From an uncultured Oscillospiraceae bacterium (GTDB taxonomy: Bacteria; Bacillota; Clostridia; Oscillospirales; Oscillospiraceae), in the NCBI GenBank assembly GCA_944385415.1, contig CALWXC010000010.1:22320-86319 (forward strand): a stretch of DNA of 64,000 nt, in the 5' to 3' direction. Below, in pieces: positions 15,766 through 24,251 of this stretch. Position 1 is the first letter of the stretch. Each line of letters starts with the position of its first letter. The notes under the pieces were generated by a model that did not search any database, was not told where the DNA came from, and saw only the letters and a program-made list of their open reading frames with translations. A program made the translations under genes and the position numbers.

Positions 15766-17009
15766 CGAAGCAAGTGCTCCTCCTGGCAGGATATCTGTTC
15801 ACGCTGTATCTCTTTCACCAGGGTACGGCTGTACTGGCCGTGAGCCTGGATCAGGACCAGACGAGCCAGGTACCCCGACGCTATGCTCTAATTCCCGCGG
15901 CTGTCAACGGTACGCTGTTCATCCTGTGCAATATGGCCCATTTGGGTCTTATGGCCAACTGGCTGATTATTTTGCCGGTGCTCTATCTGGAGCTGCGGTA
16001 TCTGATGCACATTCGCCGCTGGCTGGCCATTGGTCTGGCCCTAGAGACGGTGATCTGCGGCCTCAGCACCATGCTGTTTTACCGGTCTCTGCTGGCTATT
16101 GTGCTGCAAAAGCCCCTGTATGCCTTCGACAACAGCATCCACTCTAGGGATATCTGGGCGCCGGTACCGGTGCTTCTGGGACTTCTGTCAGGCTATTTCG
16201 TGTTCCGGCGCTACGCTGATACCAGGAAGCGGCAATCCATGCGCTATCTGCTGACAAGCGGCCACCAGCTCCGATTTCTGGCGGCCTGCATGGTGCTGGC
16301 GCTGGTGTTTCTGGCCATGCAGGCCTATCTCTATGAGAACAGCGGCGAGACGTCCAACAATATCTATACCAAGCTGTGGAGTCTGGTCTTCTGCCTGTAT
16401 ATTTCTCTGGGCTATCTCTTTGCTCTGCGCTATGCCATCCGGGTCAGCATTCTCAGCTATATGAGCGACTGCAACGTGATTATGCAGCAGGACCTGGACC
16501 GGCGGGCCCGGGAGGAGGAGGCACTGCTGGAGACCATTGAGGTGGATGAACTCACCGGTGTGCTGACGCGGCTGACGGGCCAGCAGCGGATTCTGGAGGC
16601 GGTTCAGGCCCATCAGCAGCTGTGCCTCTGCATGGTGGATTTGGACGGACTAAAATATGTCAACGACAACCTGGGCCACAAGGAGGGCGACCGCTATCTG
16701 CGGACGGTGGCGGAGATCCTGGCCCAATGCTGCCGCCAGGGCAGGGATGTGGTCTGCCGCTACGGCGGCGACGAATTTTTGCTGGCCTTTGTGGGGGCGG
16801 GGCTGCCCAATGCCCAGCAGCGGATGCAGGCGGTCACTGACACCCTGGCGAAACGGGCCAAAGAAATCGATCTGCCAATGGTTCTCAGCTACGGTGTGTC
16901 CCAGTGGGGACCGGGGGAATCCTTTGAGACCGTTCTGGAGCGGGCCGACCAGGAGATGTACGCCATGAAAAGCCGACATAAAGCCGAAATGCCGGACCGT
17001 GTTCGATAA
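15762..17009 (+). CDS. Membrane diguanylate cyclase (GGDEF), I-site degenerate
   Basis: A 415-residue partner of the preceding cyclase. About six or seven hydrophobic segments over the first 235 residues, then a charged linker (QQDLDRRAREEEALLETI) and a GGDEF domain with MVDLDGLKYVNDNLGH and RYGGDEF (residues 335-339). The inhibitory RxxD site is changed: QGRD occupies the position, so product feedback is probably lost. Catalytic residues look intact. It starts within the previous stop, so the two are translated together. The pair may respond to one signal with different feedback; that is inference. Confidence 0.88.
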   Translation: MTKQVLLLAGYLFTLYLFHQGTAVLAVSLDQDQTSQVPRRYALIPAAVNGTLFILCNMAHLGLMANWLIILPVLYLELRYLMHIRRWLAIGLALETVICGLSTMLFYRSLLAIVLQKPLYAFDNSIHSRDIWAPVPVLLGLLSGYFVFRRYADTRKRQSMRYLLTSGHQLRFLAACMVLALVFLAMQAYLYENSGETSNNIYTKLWSLVFCLYISLGYLFALRYAIRVSILSYMSDCNVIMQQDLDRRAREEEALLETIEVDELTGVLTRLTGQQRILEAVQAHQQLCLCMVDLDGLKYVNDNLGHKEGDRYLRTVAEILAQCCRQGRDVVCRYGGDEFLLAFVGAGLPNAQQRMQAVTDTLAKRAKEIDLPMVLSYGVSQWGPGESFETVLERADQEMYAMKSRHKAEMPDRVR

Positions 17010-17022
17010 CGGGCCCCATGAC

Positions 17023-17057
17023 AAAAGGACGTGCTGTCCAGAGCAGCACGTCCTTTT
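17023..17057 (+). terminator. Terminator after the GGDEF pair
   Basis: A 14-bp stem, AAAAGGACGTGCTG (17023-17036) with CAGCACGTCCTTTT (17044-17057). Confidence 0.88.
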
Positions 17058-17144
17058 TAGAGCATTTACATGTTAAAAATTGGGAAATATTTCCCGGTCG
17101 ACGAAGTTCGACAGAACTGTTGCCGCTGCCGTGGTACACTAAGG

Positions 17145-19136
17145 TCAGACCGCACCGGGTCGCAGGCAGATTGCCAGAGCCGTCCGGTCATCCTCTCCAT
17201 CCGCTGCTGGCTGCCCGATCAGCGCAGCCGCCAGCGCCTTGGGGTCTCCATCCCCCAGGGCGGCAATCTGCTGCGCAGCCGATTCTCCACCGGCGCCATC
17301 ACTGAGCAGTACCAGCAGCGCTCCATCTCCCAGGGACAGCCTATACTCCGCCGCCTTATGGCCTTCTCCAACCCCAAGGCCCGGCGGGGGTGCGGCTGTC
17401 CCGATGCGTTTGACGTGGGTTCCACGTTTCAGATAGGACGGGGCCGCGCCCCATTTATAGAGGGTTCCTTCCCCGGTCACCAGACTGACGGCCAGCAAAT
17501 CCACCGTGGAAAAACAGCCGTCCCCCCGGAGAATATACGCGCCGTTGAGGGTTTCCAGTGCCGCCGCCGGATGGACCCCGGCCCGAATCAGGCCGGCCAC
17601 GGTCCGGATGGCGGCGGCGCTTTCGGCGGCAGCTTCAGGCCCGGTGCCCATGCCGTCGCACAGCAGCAGACAGTAGAGCCCCGACGGCGTCCGAAAGCAG
17701 GCGCCCCGGTCACCGGACAGGGCTTGTCCGCCCCGTCCAGCACCGGCCACCCCCAGTTCCGGCCGGTAGCGGAGCAGCGGCTCCCGGACCGCTGGCTCCT
17801 CTGACGCCGTCTGCAATAAGTAATCCCGGAGAAACCGGTACTGCCGCACCAGCACGGCTCGACTTTCCCGCAAACGGCTGTCATATTGACGGCGGCATAC
17901 CATGTCGTCCAGTCCCCGGTTGATGGCGGCAATAAGACCGTCCAGGCGGCAGCACCGGTCGGTAAAGCTGTGGGGGAAGTCGGACCGCTGGACGGCGCCC
18001 CGTTCCAGCATGGGCTGGGCCACAGCACAGAGGGCGTGGTATGTCTCGCTGCTGTGCTGCTGCCAGCATTGGCCCCAGAGGACGCAGCCGCCGCAGACCT
18101 GATCGGAAGCCCGGTCAAAGATCATGGAAGCCCCTACCGGTTCCCGGCGGCGGCGGTCGTCCAGGGATTGGCCGATTTCATCCAGTACGGCGGCGGCCAG
18201 CTCCAGCCGGTGGGCCACCATCTGGCGGCGGCTTTCCAACGGCAACAGGGAAGGGGGAATCACCAGACCAACGGCGGCTCCCAGACCGGCTGCCGGCAGC
18301 AGTTGCGGCATATCGCCGCCGGTGAGCAGGACGCCCAGGGCCACGGTGGTAAAGAACAGCAGGACCCGCAGGGGGCGAATGCGCACCGGAAGCCACAGCG
18401 TCACCAGGGAAGCAGCGCACAGCAGCGCCGTCAGGCTGACGGTGGCCTGGGAGGAAATATCCACAGCCAGACCGGCGGCAGCGCAGATGGCCAGGCCCGG
18501 CGCCGTACCGGAGGACGCTGCCCCCAGGGCCACGGCAGCCACCTGTCCCAGCGTAATGCCCGCAGTCAGCTCCACGGCGGCACAGCCGCAGAGGGTACAG
18601 CCCAGCAGCCAAAGCCGGTCCGCCGTCCGGCCTGCCAGAGCCCTGGAAAAGCTGCGGGTTACGGGAAAGACCAGGGCCAGCCGCAGGCCGTACCAGATCA
18701 GTGCCGGCGGTGAAAATCGGGCCTGGGCCAGAAACAGCAGCCCGGCCAGGGCCGTGAGCAATGTGGCCAGAAGGGCCATGCACCAGCGGGGCGGATGCAG
18801 GCAGCCCACCACGCAGACGGCGGCAAAAACCAATCCGGCGGCGGCTGCATATTCCAGGCCCAGCGGCATACCCTGAAAGTAGAGATAGCCCAGTACGGCC
18901 CCCAGCATGGCGGCCAGGGACTGTAACGCCGAACCAGCTGCCGCCGTCAGGCAGACAGCCAGGGGCAGGGCCTGACTGCCCAACCGGGCCCCTGTCAGCA
19001 GCAGAGACAGGCCCATAATGGCCACGGTGCGGATCAAAAGCCCCAGGACGCGGCTTCGCAGCACCGCCGCCAGGGGCGGGGCCATTCGGTCCGGCACGGA
19101 TCGAATGGCGGCGAGGGTTTCTTTCAAGTTCTCCAT
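17145..19136 (-). CDS. spoIIE: Stage II sporulation protein E
   Basis: Membrane PP2C-type phosphatase that dephosphorylates SpoIIAA and so releases sigma-F in the forespore; it also helps polar septation. About ten hydrophobic helices fill the first 320 residues, a cysteine-containing middle region follows (CGGCVLWGQC), and the C-terminal PP2C domain has LLLCDGMGTGPEAAAES and LLSDGAGG metal-binding motifs. Start choice is unsure: an in-frame TTG at 19157, the ATG at 19136 (given) or a TTG at 19127, the last with GGGGAG nine bases upstream. About 660 residues against about 800 in other clostridia; the membrane part is shortened. It marks the organism as a spore-former. Confidence 0.95.
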   Translation of the reverse strand: MENLKETLAAIRSVPDRMAPPLAAVLRSRVLGLLIRTVAIMGLSLLLTGARLGSQALPLAVCLTAAAGSALQSLAAMLGAVLGYLYFQGMPLGLEYAAAAGLVFAAVCVVGCLHPPRWCMALLATLLTALAGLLFLAQARFSPPALIWYGLRLALVFPVTRSFSRALAGRTADRLWLLGCTLCGCAAVELTAGITLGQVAAVALGAASSGTAPGLAICAAAGLAVDISSQATVSLTALLCAASLVTLWLPVRIRPLRVLLFFTTVALGVLLTGGDMPQLLPAAGLGAAVGLVIPPSLLPLESRRQMVAHRLELAAAVLDEIGQSLDDRRRREPVGASMIFDRASDQVCGGCVLWGQCWQQHSSETYHALCAVAQPMLERGAVQRSDFPHSFTDRCCRLDGLIAAINRGLDDMVCRRQYDSRLRESRAVLVRQYRFLRDYLLQTASEEPAVREPLLRYRPELGVAGAGRGGQALSGDRGACFRTPSGLYCLLLCDGMGTGPEAAAESAAAIRTVAGLIRAGVHPAAALETLNGAYILRGDGCFSTVDLLAVSLVTGEGTLYKWGAAPSYLKRGTHVKRIGTAAPPPGLGVGEGHKAAEYRLSLGDGALLVLLSDGAGGESAAQQIAALGDGDPKALAAALIGQPAADGEDDRTALAICLRPGAV

Positions 19137-19200
19137 CTCCCCATAGTGTTTTTTCAAAGTATAACAAAAACTGGAAAAATAACGTGTCGGGAAATGGACC

Positions 19201-19229
19201 TTGCCACGCAGGGGTTTGGGTAGTACAAT
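19201..19229 (+). promoter_or_regulatory. Promoter of the CYTH gene
   Basis: TTGCCA (19201-19206), 17 bp, TACAAT (19224-19229), 33 bp before the ATG. Confidence 0.6.
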
Positions 19230-19261
19230 AGTGGAGCAATACCACAGAGAGGAAGGAACGT

Positions 19262-19846
19262 ATGGGACGGGAATTGGAATGGAAATATGCAGCGGACCGG
19301 GCGATACTGGACGCGGCGGAGCGGGAGCACCCCGGCGGCTGGCGGCAGATTGTCATGGAGACCCGGTATCTGGATACGCCGCGGGGTGACTTTGCGGCAC
19401 GGCGCTGGACGTTCCGGCAGCGCATGGAGAACGGCCACTCGGTCTATTGCCTCAAGACGCCGGGCAGCGGCGAAGCCAGAGGCGAATGGGAGTGGCAGGG
19501 CGACAACGCGGCGGCGGCAGTGGAACAGCTGACGGCGGCGGGCGCTCCGGCGGAATTGCGGCAGCTGACCGACGGCCGCGATCTGCGGGAGGTCTGCGGC
19601 GCATCGTTTACCCGCCGGTGTCTGACGGTGGCCCTGGGCAAGGCCCAGGCGGAGGTGGCGCTGGATGACGGCGTCTTGCGGGGCGGCGGCAAGGAAGTGC
19701 CCCTGTGTGAGATTGAGGTGGAGCACAAGGAGGGCGACGAGGAGACCACTCGCCGCTTTGCCGATACGGTGGCCGCCACCTATGCTCTGACGGCGTTGAC
19801 CGAGAGCAAGTTTGCCCGTGCCAACGCACTGACGAAAACCGTATAA
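19262..19846 (+). CDS. CYTH-domain (triphosphate tunnel) protein
   Basis: A 194-residue triphosphate-tunnel metalloenzyme family member, probably an inorganic triphosphatase or nucleotide triphosphatase. The hallmark ExExK is at residues 4-8 (ELEWK). Downstream tunnel strands with alternating charged residues are visible (RRWTFRQRMENG; EVPLCEIEVEHKEG). The ATG at 19262 follows AGAGGAAGGAACGT. It is monocistronic, with its own promoter and terminator. A YjbK-like role in nucleotide or phosphate metabolism is possible; the substrate cannot be read from sequence. Confidence 0.85.
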   Translation: MGRELEWKYAADRAILDAAEREHPGGWRQIVMETRYLDTPRGDFAARRWTFRQRMENGHSVYCLKTPGSGEARGEWEWQGDNAAAAVEQLTAAGAPAELRQLTDGRDLREVCGASFTRRCLTVALGKAQAEVALDDGVLRGGGKEVPLCEIEVEHKEGDEETTRRFADTVAATYALTALTESKFARANALTKTV

Positions 19847-19854
19847 ACGACCAA

Positions 19855-19896
19855 CCGGGTGGACTGCAATCGTCATGGCGGTCCACCCGGCTTTTT
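19855..19896 (+). terminator. Terminator of the CYTH gene
   Basis: CCGGGTGGAC (19855-19864)/GTCCACCCGG (19881-19890), then CTTTTT. Confidence 0.85.
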
Positions 19897-19929
19897 GGTT
19901 CCGGCAGTACCGAAAAGCAGAAAAAGCAC

Positions 19930-19970
19930 TTGAAAAGGGAGCAAAATTGTCTATAATGAACATTGTTCAT
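19930..19970 (+). promoter_or_regulatory. TetR promoter with perfect operator palindrome
   Basis: TTGAAA (19930-19935), 16 bp, TATAAT (19952-19957). The palindrome ATGAAC-ATT-GTTCAT (19956-19970) overlaps the -10 end, consistent with autorepression. Confidence 0.75.
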
Positions 19971-19984
19971 ATTGAGGTGATCGG

Positions 19985-20542
19985 ATGAATACCATTGTCA
20001 CATCCAAAGAGGAACTGCTGAAAACCAGCCGGGAGCTGATTCAGCGGGAGGGCTGGTCGGCGGTCAATATCCGTTCGGTGGCATCGGCCTGCGGCGTGTC
20101 GGTGGGGTCCATTTACAACTATTTTGATTCCAAAGCCGCGCTGCTGACTGCCACAGTGGAAAGCGTCTGGTGTGAAATCTTCCACCGGCCCGCGGACGGA
20201 GCCGTGTTTCAGGACACGCTGGCCTGTCTCACCTGGCTGTATGGGCGGATGGAATACGGCGGCCAACAGTATCCCGGATTTTTCAATCTCCATTCCCTGG
20301 GCTTTCTGGGGGTGGACAAATCCGACGGAAAACGGCGGATGGAGCAGACGTGGCAGCACATTACCGATGGACTGTGCGCCGTCCTGCGGAGGGACCCCAA
20401 CATCCGGCCCGACGCCTTTACGGAACAGTTTACGGTGGAACACGTTGCGGACCTGCTGTTCTCCCTGATGCTGTCGGCGCTGCTGCGGCAGGACTACGAT
20501 CCCACGACGGTGCTGGAGCTGGTCCGCCGGACCCTCTATTAA
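19985..20542 (+). CDS. TetR-family regulator
   Basis: A 185-residue repressor. The DNA-binding helices are clear (AVNIRSVASACGVSVGSIYNYFDSKAALL, residues about 26-54), followed by a divergent ligand domain. The ATG at 19985 follows GAGGTGATCGG. It precedes three membrane-protein genes, and a second copy of the operator half-sites (TGAAC-CAT-GTTCA, 20582-20594) lies before the first of them, so this regulator probably controls the cassette as well as itself. The ligand is unknown. Confidence 0.88.
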   Translation: MNTIVTSKEELLKTSRELIQREGWSAVNIRSVASACGVSVGSIYNYFDSKAALLTATVESVWCEIFHRPADGAVFQDTLACLTWLYGRMEYGGQQYPGFFNLHSLGFLGVDKSDGKRRMEQTWQHITDGLCAVLRRDPNIRPDAFTEQFTVEHVADLLFSLMLSALLRQDYDPTTVLELVRRTLY

Positions 20543-20568
20543 AATTCCCACAAAGCTGTGGGAATTTT
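20541..20568 (+). terminator. Hairpin after tetR
   Basis: AAAATTCCCACA (20541-20552)/TGTGGGAATTTT (20557-20568), a perfect 12-bp stem overlapping the tetR stop codon. Confidence 0.7.
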
Positions 20569-20581
20569 ATCTTCCGGAATT

Positions 20582-20594
20582 TGAACCATGTTCA
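20582..20594 (+). promoter_or_regulatory. Second TetR-type operator palindrome
   Basis: TGAAC-CAT-GTTCA has the same half-sites and 3-bp spacing as the site at 19956-19970 and lies 18 bp before the next start codon. Confidence 0.6.
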
Positions 20595-20612
20595 TTCAAA
20601 AGGAGGCTGCGG

Positions 20613-21047
20613 ATGAAAGTCAAGCGAAACACCCTGCTGCTTCTGGCCTGTCTGGTGTGGAGCGCGGCGGGGTTCAATATCCTGCGCATCGGGCTGCTGG
20701 CCTATCCGGCCTATGGCACTGTGGTGAATTATCTGCTGTCTGTGCTGGTTTTCGCGGTATTTCAGTGGATGATCTTTGGAAAACTGGTGAAAAAACACAC
20801 GGCCAGAATCCAGTCCTATGCGGAAGAGCGGCATTTTTTCCTGAAGTTCTTCAATGGGAAAGCCTTTGCCATCATGGCGGTGATGATGAGCGGCGGCATT
20901 GGGCAGCGGGTCAGCGGTCTGGCGCCGGAACGGTTTATCGCTGTCTTCTACACGGGATTGGGCGCGGCGCTGCTGCTGGCCGGGCTGCTGTTTGGCCGTA
21001 ACTATGGCCGGGCAATCTGTTCCACCGCCGCCGCGCAAACCAAATGA
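20613..21047 (+). CDS. Small four-helix membrane protein
   Basis: A 144-residue protein of unknown function with four hydrophobic segments (about residues 7-27, 35-55, 85-103 and 110-130). The cytoplasmic loop between helices 2 and 3 is basic and aromatic (KHTARIQSYAEERHFFLKFF). No catalytic motif. The ATG at 20613 follows AAAAGGAGGCTGCGG. It is first of three membrane genes sharing a TetR regulator. Conserved cassette membership with DUF2871 is the only functional hint. Confidence 0.72.
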   Translation: MKVKRNTLLLLACLVWSAAGFNILRIGLLAYPAYGTVVNYLLSVLVFAVFQWMIFGKLVKKHTARIQSYAEERHFFLKFFNGKAFAIMAVMMSGGIGQRVSGLAPERFIAVFYTGLGAALLLAGLLFGRNYGRAICSTAAAQTK

Positions 21048-21068
21048 ACGCAAAAAGGAGTATCAACG

Positions 21069-21734
21069 ATGCAGGCAATTATGGAAACGTTGTTTGATGC
21101 CGTCTATCTGATCTCGGTCATCACCATCGGCATTCTGATGATCCGGGGCAGCAAGGGCAACCGTCAATTCTGGTTGTTCGGTGTGATGGCGGTGGTGCTG
21201 GGCGCGGGCGACGCATTCCACCTGGTTCCCCGAGCCGTGGCCCTGTGTACCACGGGGCTGGAAAATTACACCTTTGCCCTGGGACTGGGTAAATGGATTA
21301 CCTCCGTCACCATGACCGTATTTTATGTGCTGCTCTACTATGTGTGGCGGCAGCGGTACAGCGTGAAAGGGCAGGGAGGACTGACTGCCACTGTGTATGT
21401 ACTGGCCGGTCTGCGGGTGCTGCTGTGCATGATGCCCCAGAACCGGTGGCTCAGCGCCGACGCCCCCCTCTCCTGGGGTATCTATCGCAACATTCCCTTT
21501 GCTCTGCTGGGCCTGCTGATCATTGTGCTGTTTTTCCGCAGTGCCAGGGAACACAAGGACCGGGCGTTCCGCTGGATGTGGCTCACCATTGTTCTGAGTT
21601 TTGGATTCTACATTCCGGTGGTGCTGTGGGCCGACGCCGTTCCCCTCATCGGCATGCTGATGATTCCCAAGACCTGCGCCTATGTCTGGACCGTACTAAT
21701 CGGATATTTTGCCATGAAACGGGAGTGCAACTAA
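21069..21734 (+). CDS. Six- or seven-helix membrane protein of the DUF2871 cassette
   Basis: A 221-residue integral membrane protein of unknown function. Hydrophobic helices cover most of the sequence, with conserved-looking polar points within them (GAGDAFHLVPR near residue 45; LLYYVWRQRY near 90; WADAVP near 190). The DAFH and W-x-D pattern could indicate a buried polar or metal site; this is speculative. The ATG at 21069 follows AAAAAGGAG. It lies 21 bp after the previous gene and 16 bp before the next, consistent with one transcript. Confidence 0.72.
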   Translation: MQAIMETLFDAVYLISVITIGILMIRGSKGNRQFWLFGVMAVVLGAGDAFHLVPRAVALCTTGLENYTFALGLGKWITSVTMTVFYVLLYYVWRQRYSVKGQGGLTATVYVLAGLRVLLCMMPQNRWLSADAPLSWGIYRNIPFALLGLLIIVLFFRSAREHKDRAFRWMWLTIVLSFGFYIPVVLWADAVPLIGMLMIPKTCAYVWTVLIGYFAMKRECN

Positions 21735-21750
21735 AAAGGAGGATATCATC

Positions 21751-22173
21751 ATGAAACGCTACATGAATATGGCGCTGCTGTACGCCATCCTTGCCATGGT
21801 GGGCGGCGTGTTTTATCGGGAGTTTACCAAGTTTAACGGCTTTACGGCCAAAACCACCCTATCCGTGGTACATACCCACTATTTTCTGCTGGGTATGGTG
21901 TTGTTCTTGCTGCTGCTGGTGCTGGAAAAGAGCTTTTCCTTCACCGGTCCGAAGACCGGGCGGGTGTTGGCGGTCTATCACATCGGCCTGAATCTGACGG
22001 CTGTGATGCTGGTGGTTCGGGGTGTGGTCCAGGTGCTGGGTACCACGCTGTCCGCCGGTATGAACGCGGCCATCTCCGGCATGGCCGGTATTGGTCATGT
22101 TCTGCTGGGCGTCAGCTTGGTGCTGCTGCTTTTGCAGATCAAGCGCAGTGTCTCAGCCATGCAGAATCCATAA
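21751..22173 (+). CDS. DUF2871 family membrane protein
   Basis: A 140-residue protein with four transmembrane helices. Features typical of DUF2871 are the start MKRYMNMALLYAILAMVGGVFYREF (positions 1-25), the histidine-containing loop VVHTHYFLLGM, and VYHIGLNLTAV with a third histidine. Several membrane histidines suggest haem or metal contact, but no activity is known for the family. The ATG at 21751 follows AAAAAGGAGG. It is the last gene of the TetR cassette. Confidence 0.82.
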   Translation: MKRYMNMALLYAILAMVGGVFYREFTKFNGFTAKTTLSVVHTHYFLLGMVLFLLLLVLEKSFSFTGPKTGRVLAVYHIGLNLTAVMLVVRGVVQVLGTTLSAGMNAAISGMAGIGHVLLGVSLVLLLLQIKRSVSAMQNP

Positions 22174-22177
22174 AAAA

Positions 22178-22215
22178 TTTGCATCGGAATGGACCGACGT
22201 CCATTCCGATGCAAA
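22178..22215. terminator. Bidirectional terminator, 17-bp stem
   Basis: TTTGCATCGGAATGGAC (22178-22194)/GTCCATTCCGATGCAAA (22199-22215), between convergent genes. Confidence 0.85.
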
Positions 22216-22221
22216 CTGTTT

Positions 22222-22713
22222 CTAGCCCTCAAACAGCATGACCCGGTTCCCGTGCTGGCGCAAAATGTGGAGCAAATCCTCTGTCTTGAGCCACACGGTG
22301 GCCGTGTTGTCGTTGGGATGCACGCCAATCCGTCCAGGCGGCTCCAAAAACACCTGATCCATCCACAAGGTCACAACCCTTTCCCGGTCATTCAGGAGAC
22401 CCAACGGCGTCACCGCGCCGGGAATCAGTCCCAAAATTTCCAGAAGCTCCTCCGGCGACGCAAACTTCAGGGACCGGATCTGGCTCTGCTGCCGAAATGC
22501 CTTCAGGTCCACCCGCCGGTCCCCTCTGGCTGTAATCAGGTGGTAACCGCCCTGTTTGCCGTCGCGGACAAACAGATTTTTGGCGTTGGCCTCCGGATAG
22601 GGCAGGTCCAGTTCCGAAACCTCGGCCATATTGTACACCGCCTTGTGCTCCGTCACCTCATACCATATGGATTGGGAATCCAAAAGGGCATAGATTTCCT
22701 GTTTTTGCATCAT
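22222..22713 (-). CDS. ProX/YbaK-type aminoacyl-tRNA deacylase (ProXp-like)
   Basis: A free-standing homologue of the prolyl-tRNA synthetase editing (INS) domain, which hydrolyses misacylated tRNA such as Ala-tRNAPro. The 163-residue length fits. The catalytic lysine region is NAKNLFVRDGK (about residues 43-53), followed by YHLITARGDRRVDLKAF and the GxVTPLGLLND loop (about 100-108) found across the family. Two adjacent ATGs (22713 and 22710) are possible. It is a cytoplasmic translation quality-control enzyme; substrate specificity (Ala or other) cannot be fixed from sequence. Confidence 0.9.
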   Translation of the reverse strand: MMQKQEIYALLDSQSIWYEVTEHKAVYNMAEVSELDLPYPEANAKNLFVRDGKQGGYHLITARGDRRVDLKAFRQQSQIRSLKFASPEELLEILGLIPGAVTPLGLLNDRERVVTLWMDQVFLEPPGRIGVHPNDNTATVWLKTEDLLHILRQHGNRVMLFEG

Positions 22714-22808
22714 ACCGTCCTCCCATGCCGCACCAACCGGCTGACGTTGTCAGCCCTATCATAGCACGGGCGGCCCCATCTGACAATCCGGGAAGACCGG
22801 GAAAGCCC

Positions 22809-22837
22809 TTGCACAACCGCCGCCGCCGCGGTACAAT
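22809..22837 (+). promoter_or_regulatory. Promoter of the flavin reductase gene
   Basis: TTGCAC (22809-22814), 17 bp, TACAAT (22832-22837). Confidence 0.6.
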
Positions 22838-22919
22838 GAAGACAATCTTCCAGCCGGTTTCCACCGCGGCCACAACGCGGGGGCCCGCTGCACCATGTCT
22901 GAAACAGGAGGTCTTTTCT

Positions 22920-23480
22920 ATGCGTAAGAACTTTGGAGCCAAACCCTGGACGTATCCCCAGCCGGTTTTTATTCTGGCCGCCTACGGTGAGGACGGTACG
23001 CCCGACGCCATGAATGCGGCCTGGGGCGGCATCAGCGAGGACAAGGAGCTGTCCATGTGCATCAGCGCCGAGCACAAGACCACGGCCAACATTCTGGCCC
23101 GCAAGGCGTTTACCGTCAGCATGGCCACGGTGGACCAGCTGGTGGCCTGTGACTATATGGGCATTGAATCGGGTAACCGGGTTCCCGAGAAGGTCTCCAA
23201 GGCCGGTTGGCACACCACCCCCTCGGAGTTTGTGGACGCCCCTCTGATCGATGAGCTGCCCATGGCCGTGGAATGCCGTCTGGTCAGCTATGACCCGGAG
23301 AGCTGCCGCCTGGTGGGCGAGATCGTCAACGTCAGCGCCGACGAATCGGTCCTGGACGCCGACGGAAAAATTGACCCGGACAAGCTCCAGCCCATTATTT
23401 TCGACCCCATCCACAACGCCTATCGCAAACTGGGCGAAAAGGCCGGCAACGCCTTCCGGGACGGGGCAAAACTGAAATAA
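22920..23480 (+). CDS. Flavin reductase-like FMN-binding protein
   Basis: A 186-residue split-barrel flavoprotein of the flavin-reductase/FMN-binding family. The flavin-contacting stretch MNAAWGGISEDKELSMCISA (about residues 32-51) and ILARKAFTVSMA (about 58-70) are characteristic. In Clostridia such proteins often act as NAD(P)H:flavin reductases or flavoredoxins; the physiological partner is not apparent. The ATG at 22920 follows ACAGGAGGTC, and 195 bases of open frame upstream are rejected as leader. It is monocistronic, ending in a hairpin shared with trmD. Confidence 0.88.
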   Translation: MRKNFGAKPWTYPQPVFILAAYGEDGTPDAMNAAWGGISEDKELSMCISAEHKTTANILARKAFTVSMATVDQLVACDYMGIESGNRVPEKVSKAGWHTTPSEFVDAPLIDELPMAVECRLVSYDPESCRLVGEIVNVSADESVLDADGKIDPDKLQPIIFDPIHNAYRKLGEKAGNAFRDGAKLK

Positions 23481-23487
23481 GCAGACA

Positions 23488-23521
23488 AAACCGCGGGACA
23501 GTGGTCACTGTCCCGCGGTTT
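23488..23521. terminator. Hairpin between flavin reductase and trmD
   Basis: AAACCGCGGGACAGTG and its complement CACTGTCCCGCGGTTT. It includes the last codons and stop of convergent trmD. Confidence 0.8.
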
Positions 23522-24251
23522 CTTCTTCCAGCTCCCGAAGGAGTTTCCGGTCCTCCTTGGAGGACAAATCCAGCCGTTCGTACAGATCCGGCCGCCGCTG
23601 CCGCGTCCGCAGAATGGACTGCTTCCGCCGCCACCGGGCCACATTGCCATGATGGCCCGACAGGAGGACTTTCGGCACAGATAAGCCGTGCCACACCTCG
23701 GGCCGGGAATACTGGGGATATTCCAGCAGGCCGTTCCAATGGCTTTCGTCCTCAAAGCATTCCGGGTCCGACAGGACGCCGGGCACCATGCGGCAGATGC
23801 AGTCGGCCACAGCCATGGCCGGAATCTCCCCGCCGGTCAGAACGAAGTCACCAAGAGAGATTTCCTCGTCCACGCATTCATCGAGAAACCGCTGGTCAAT
23901 GCCCTCGTAATGGCCGCAGACGAGAATAATATTTTCCTGTTTCAGCAGCTCCCGTGCCTTCTGCTGGTTGAAGGTGGTACCACAGGGGGACATAAAAATT
24001 GTATGGACCGGGCCGCCAACCTCGTCGCAGATGTGGGTCCAGCAGTTGTACAGGGGATCGGCCTGCAACACCGCCCCATGGCCGCCGCCGTAGGGATAAT
24101 CGTCCACCTGGTTCTGCTTGTTGGTGGTGAAGTCCCGAATCTGGTGGGCCTCAATGCGGATAATGTCCCGTTCCTGGGCCCGGCCCAGGATGCTTTCGTT
24201 CATCATGTCCCCTACGGTGTCGGGAAACAGCGTCATGATGTCAATTCTCAT
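23505..24251 (-). CDS. trmD: tRNA (guanine-N1)-methyltransferase TrmD
   Basis: SPOUT methyltransferase making m1G37 in tRNAs, which prevents frameshifting. The knotted SAM site is recognisable: HYEGIDQRFLDE (about 115-126), LGDFVLTGGEIPAMAV (about 133-148), and the substrate-recognition motif HPWRRKQSILRT-like GNVARWRRKQSILRTRQRRPD. 248 residues, normal. The ATG at 24251 (MRIDIMTLFP) is preferred to an in-frame TTG at 24269. It overlaps the rimM end by 11 bp, so translation is coupled. It is last in the SRP/ribosome cluster. Confidence 0.97.
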   Translation of the reverse strand: MRIDIMTLFPDTVGDMMNESILGRAQERDIIRIEAHQIRDFTTNKQNQVDDYPYGGGHGAVLQADPLYNCWTHICDEVGGPVHTIFMSPCGTTFNQQKARELLKQENIILVCGHYEGIDQRFLDECVDEEISLGDFVLTGGEIPAMAVADCICRMVPGVLSDPECFEDESHWNGLLEYPQYSRPEVWHGLSVPKVLLSGHHGNVARWRRKQSILRTRQRRPDLYERLDLSSKEDRKLLRELEEETAGQ

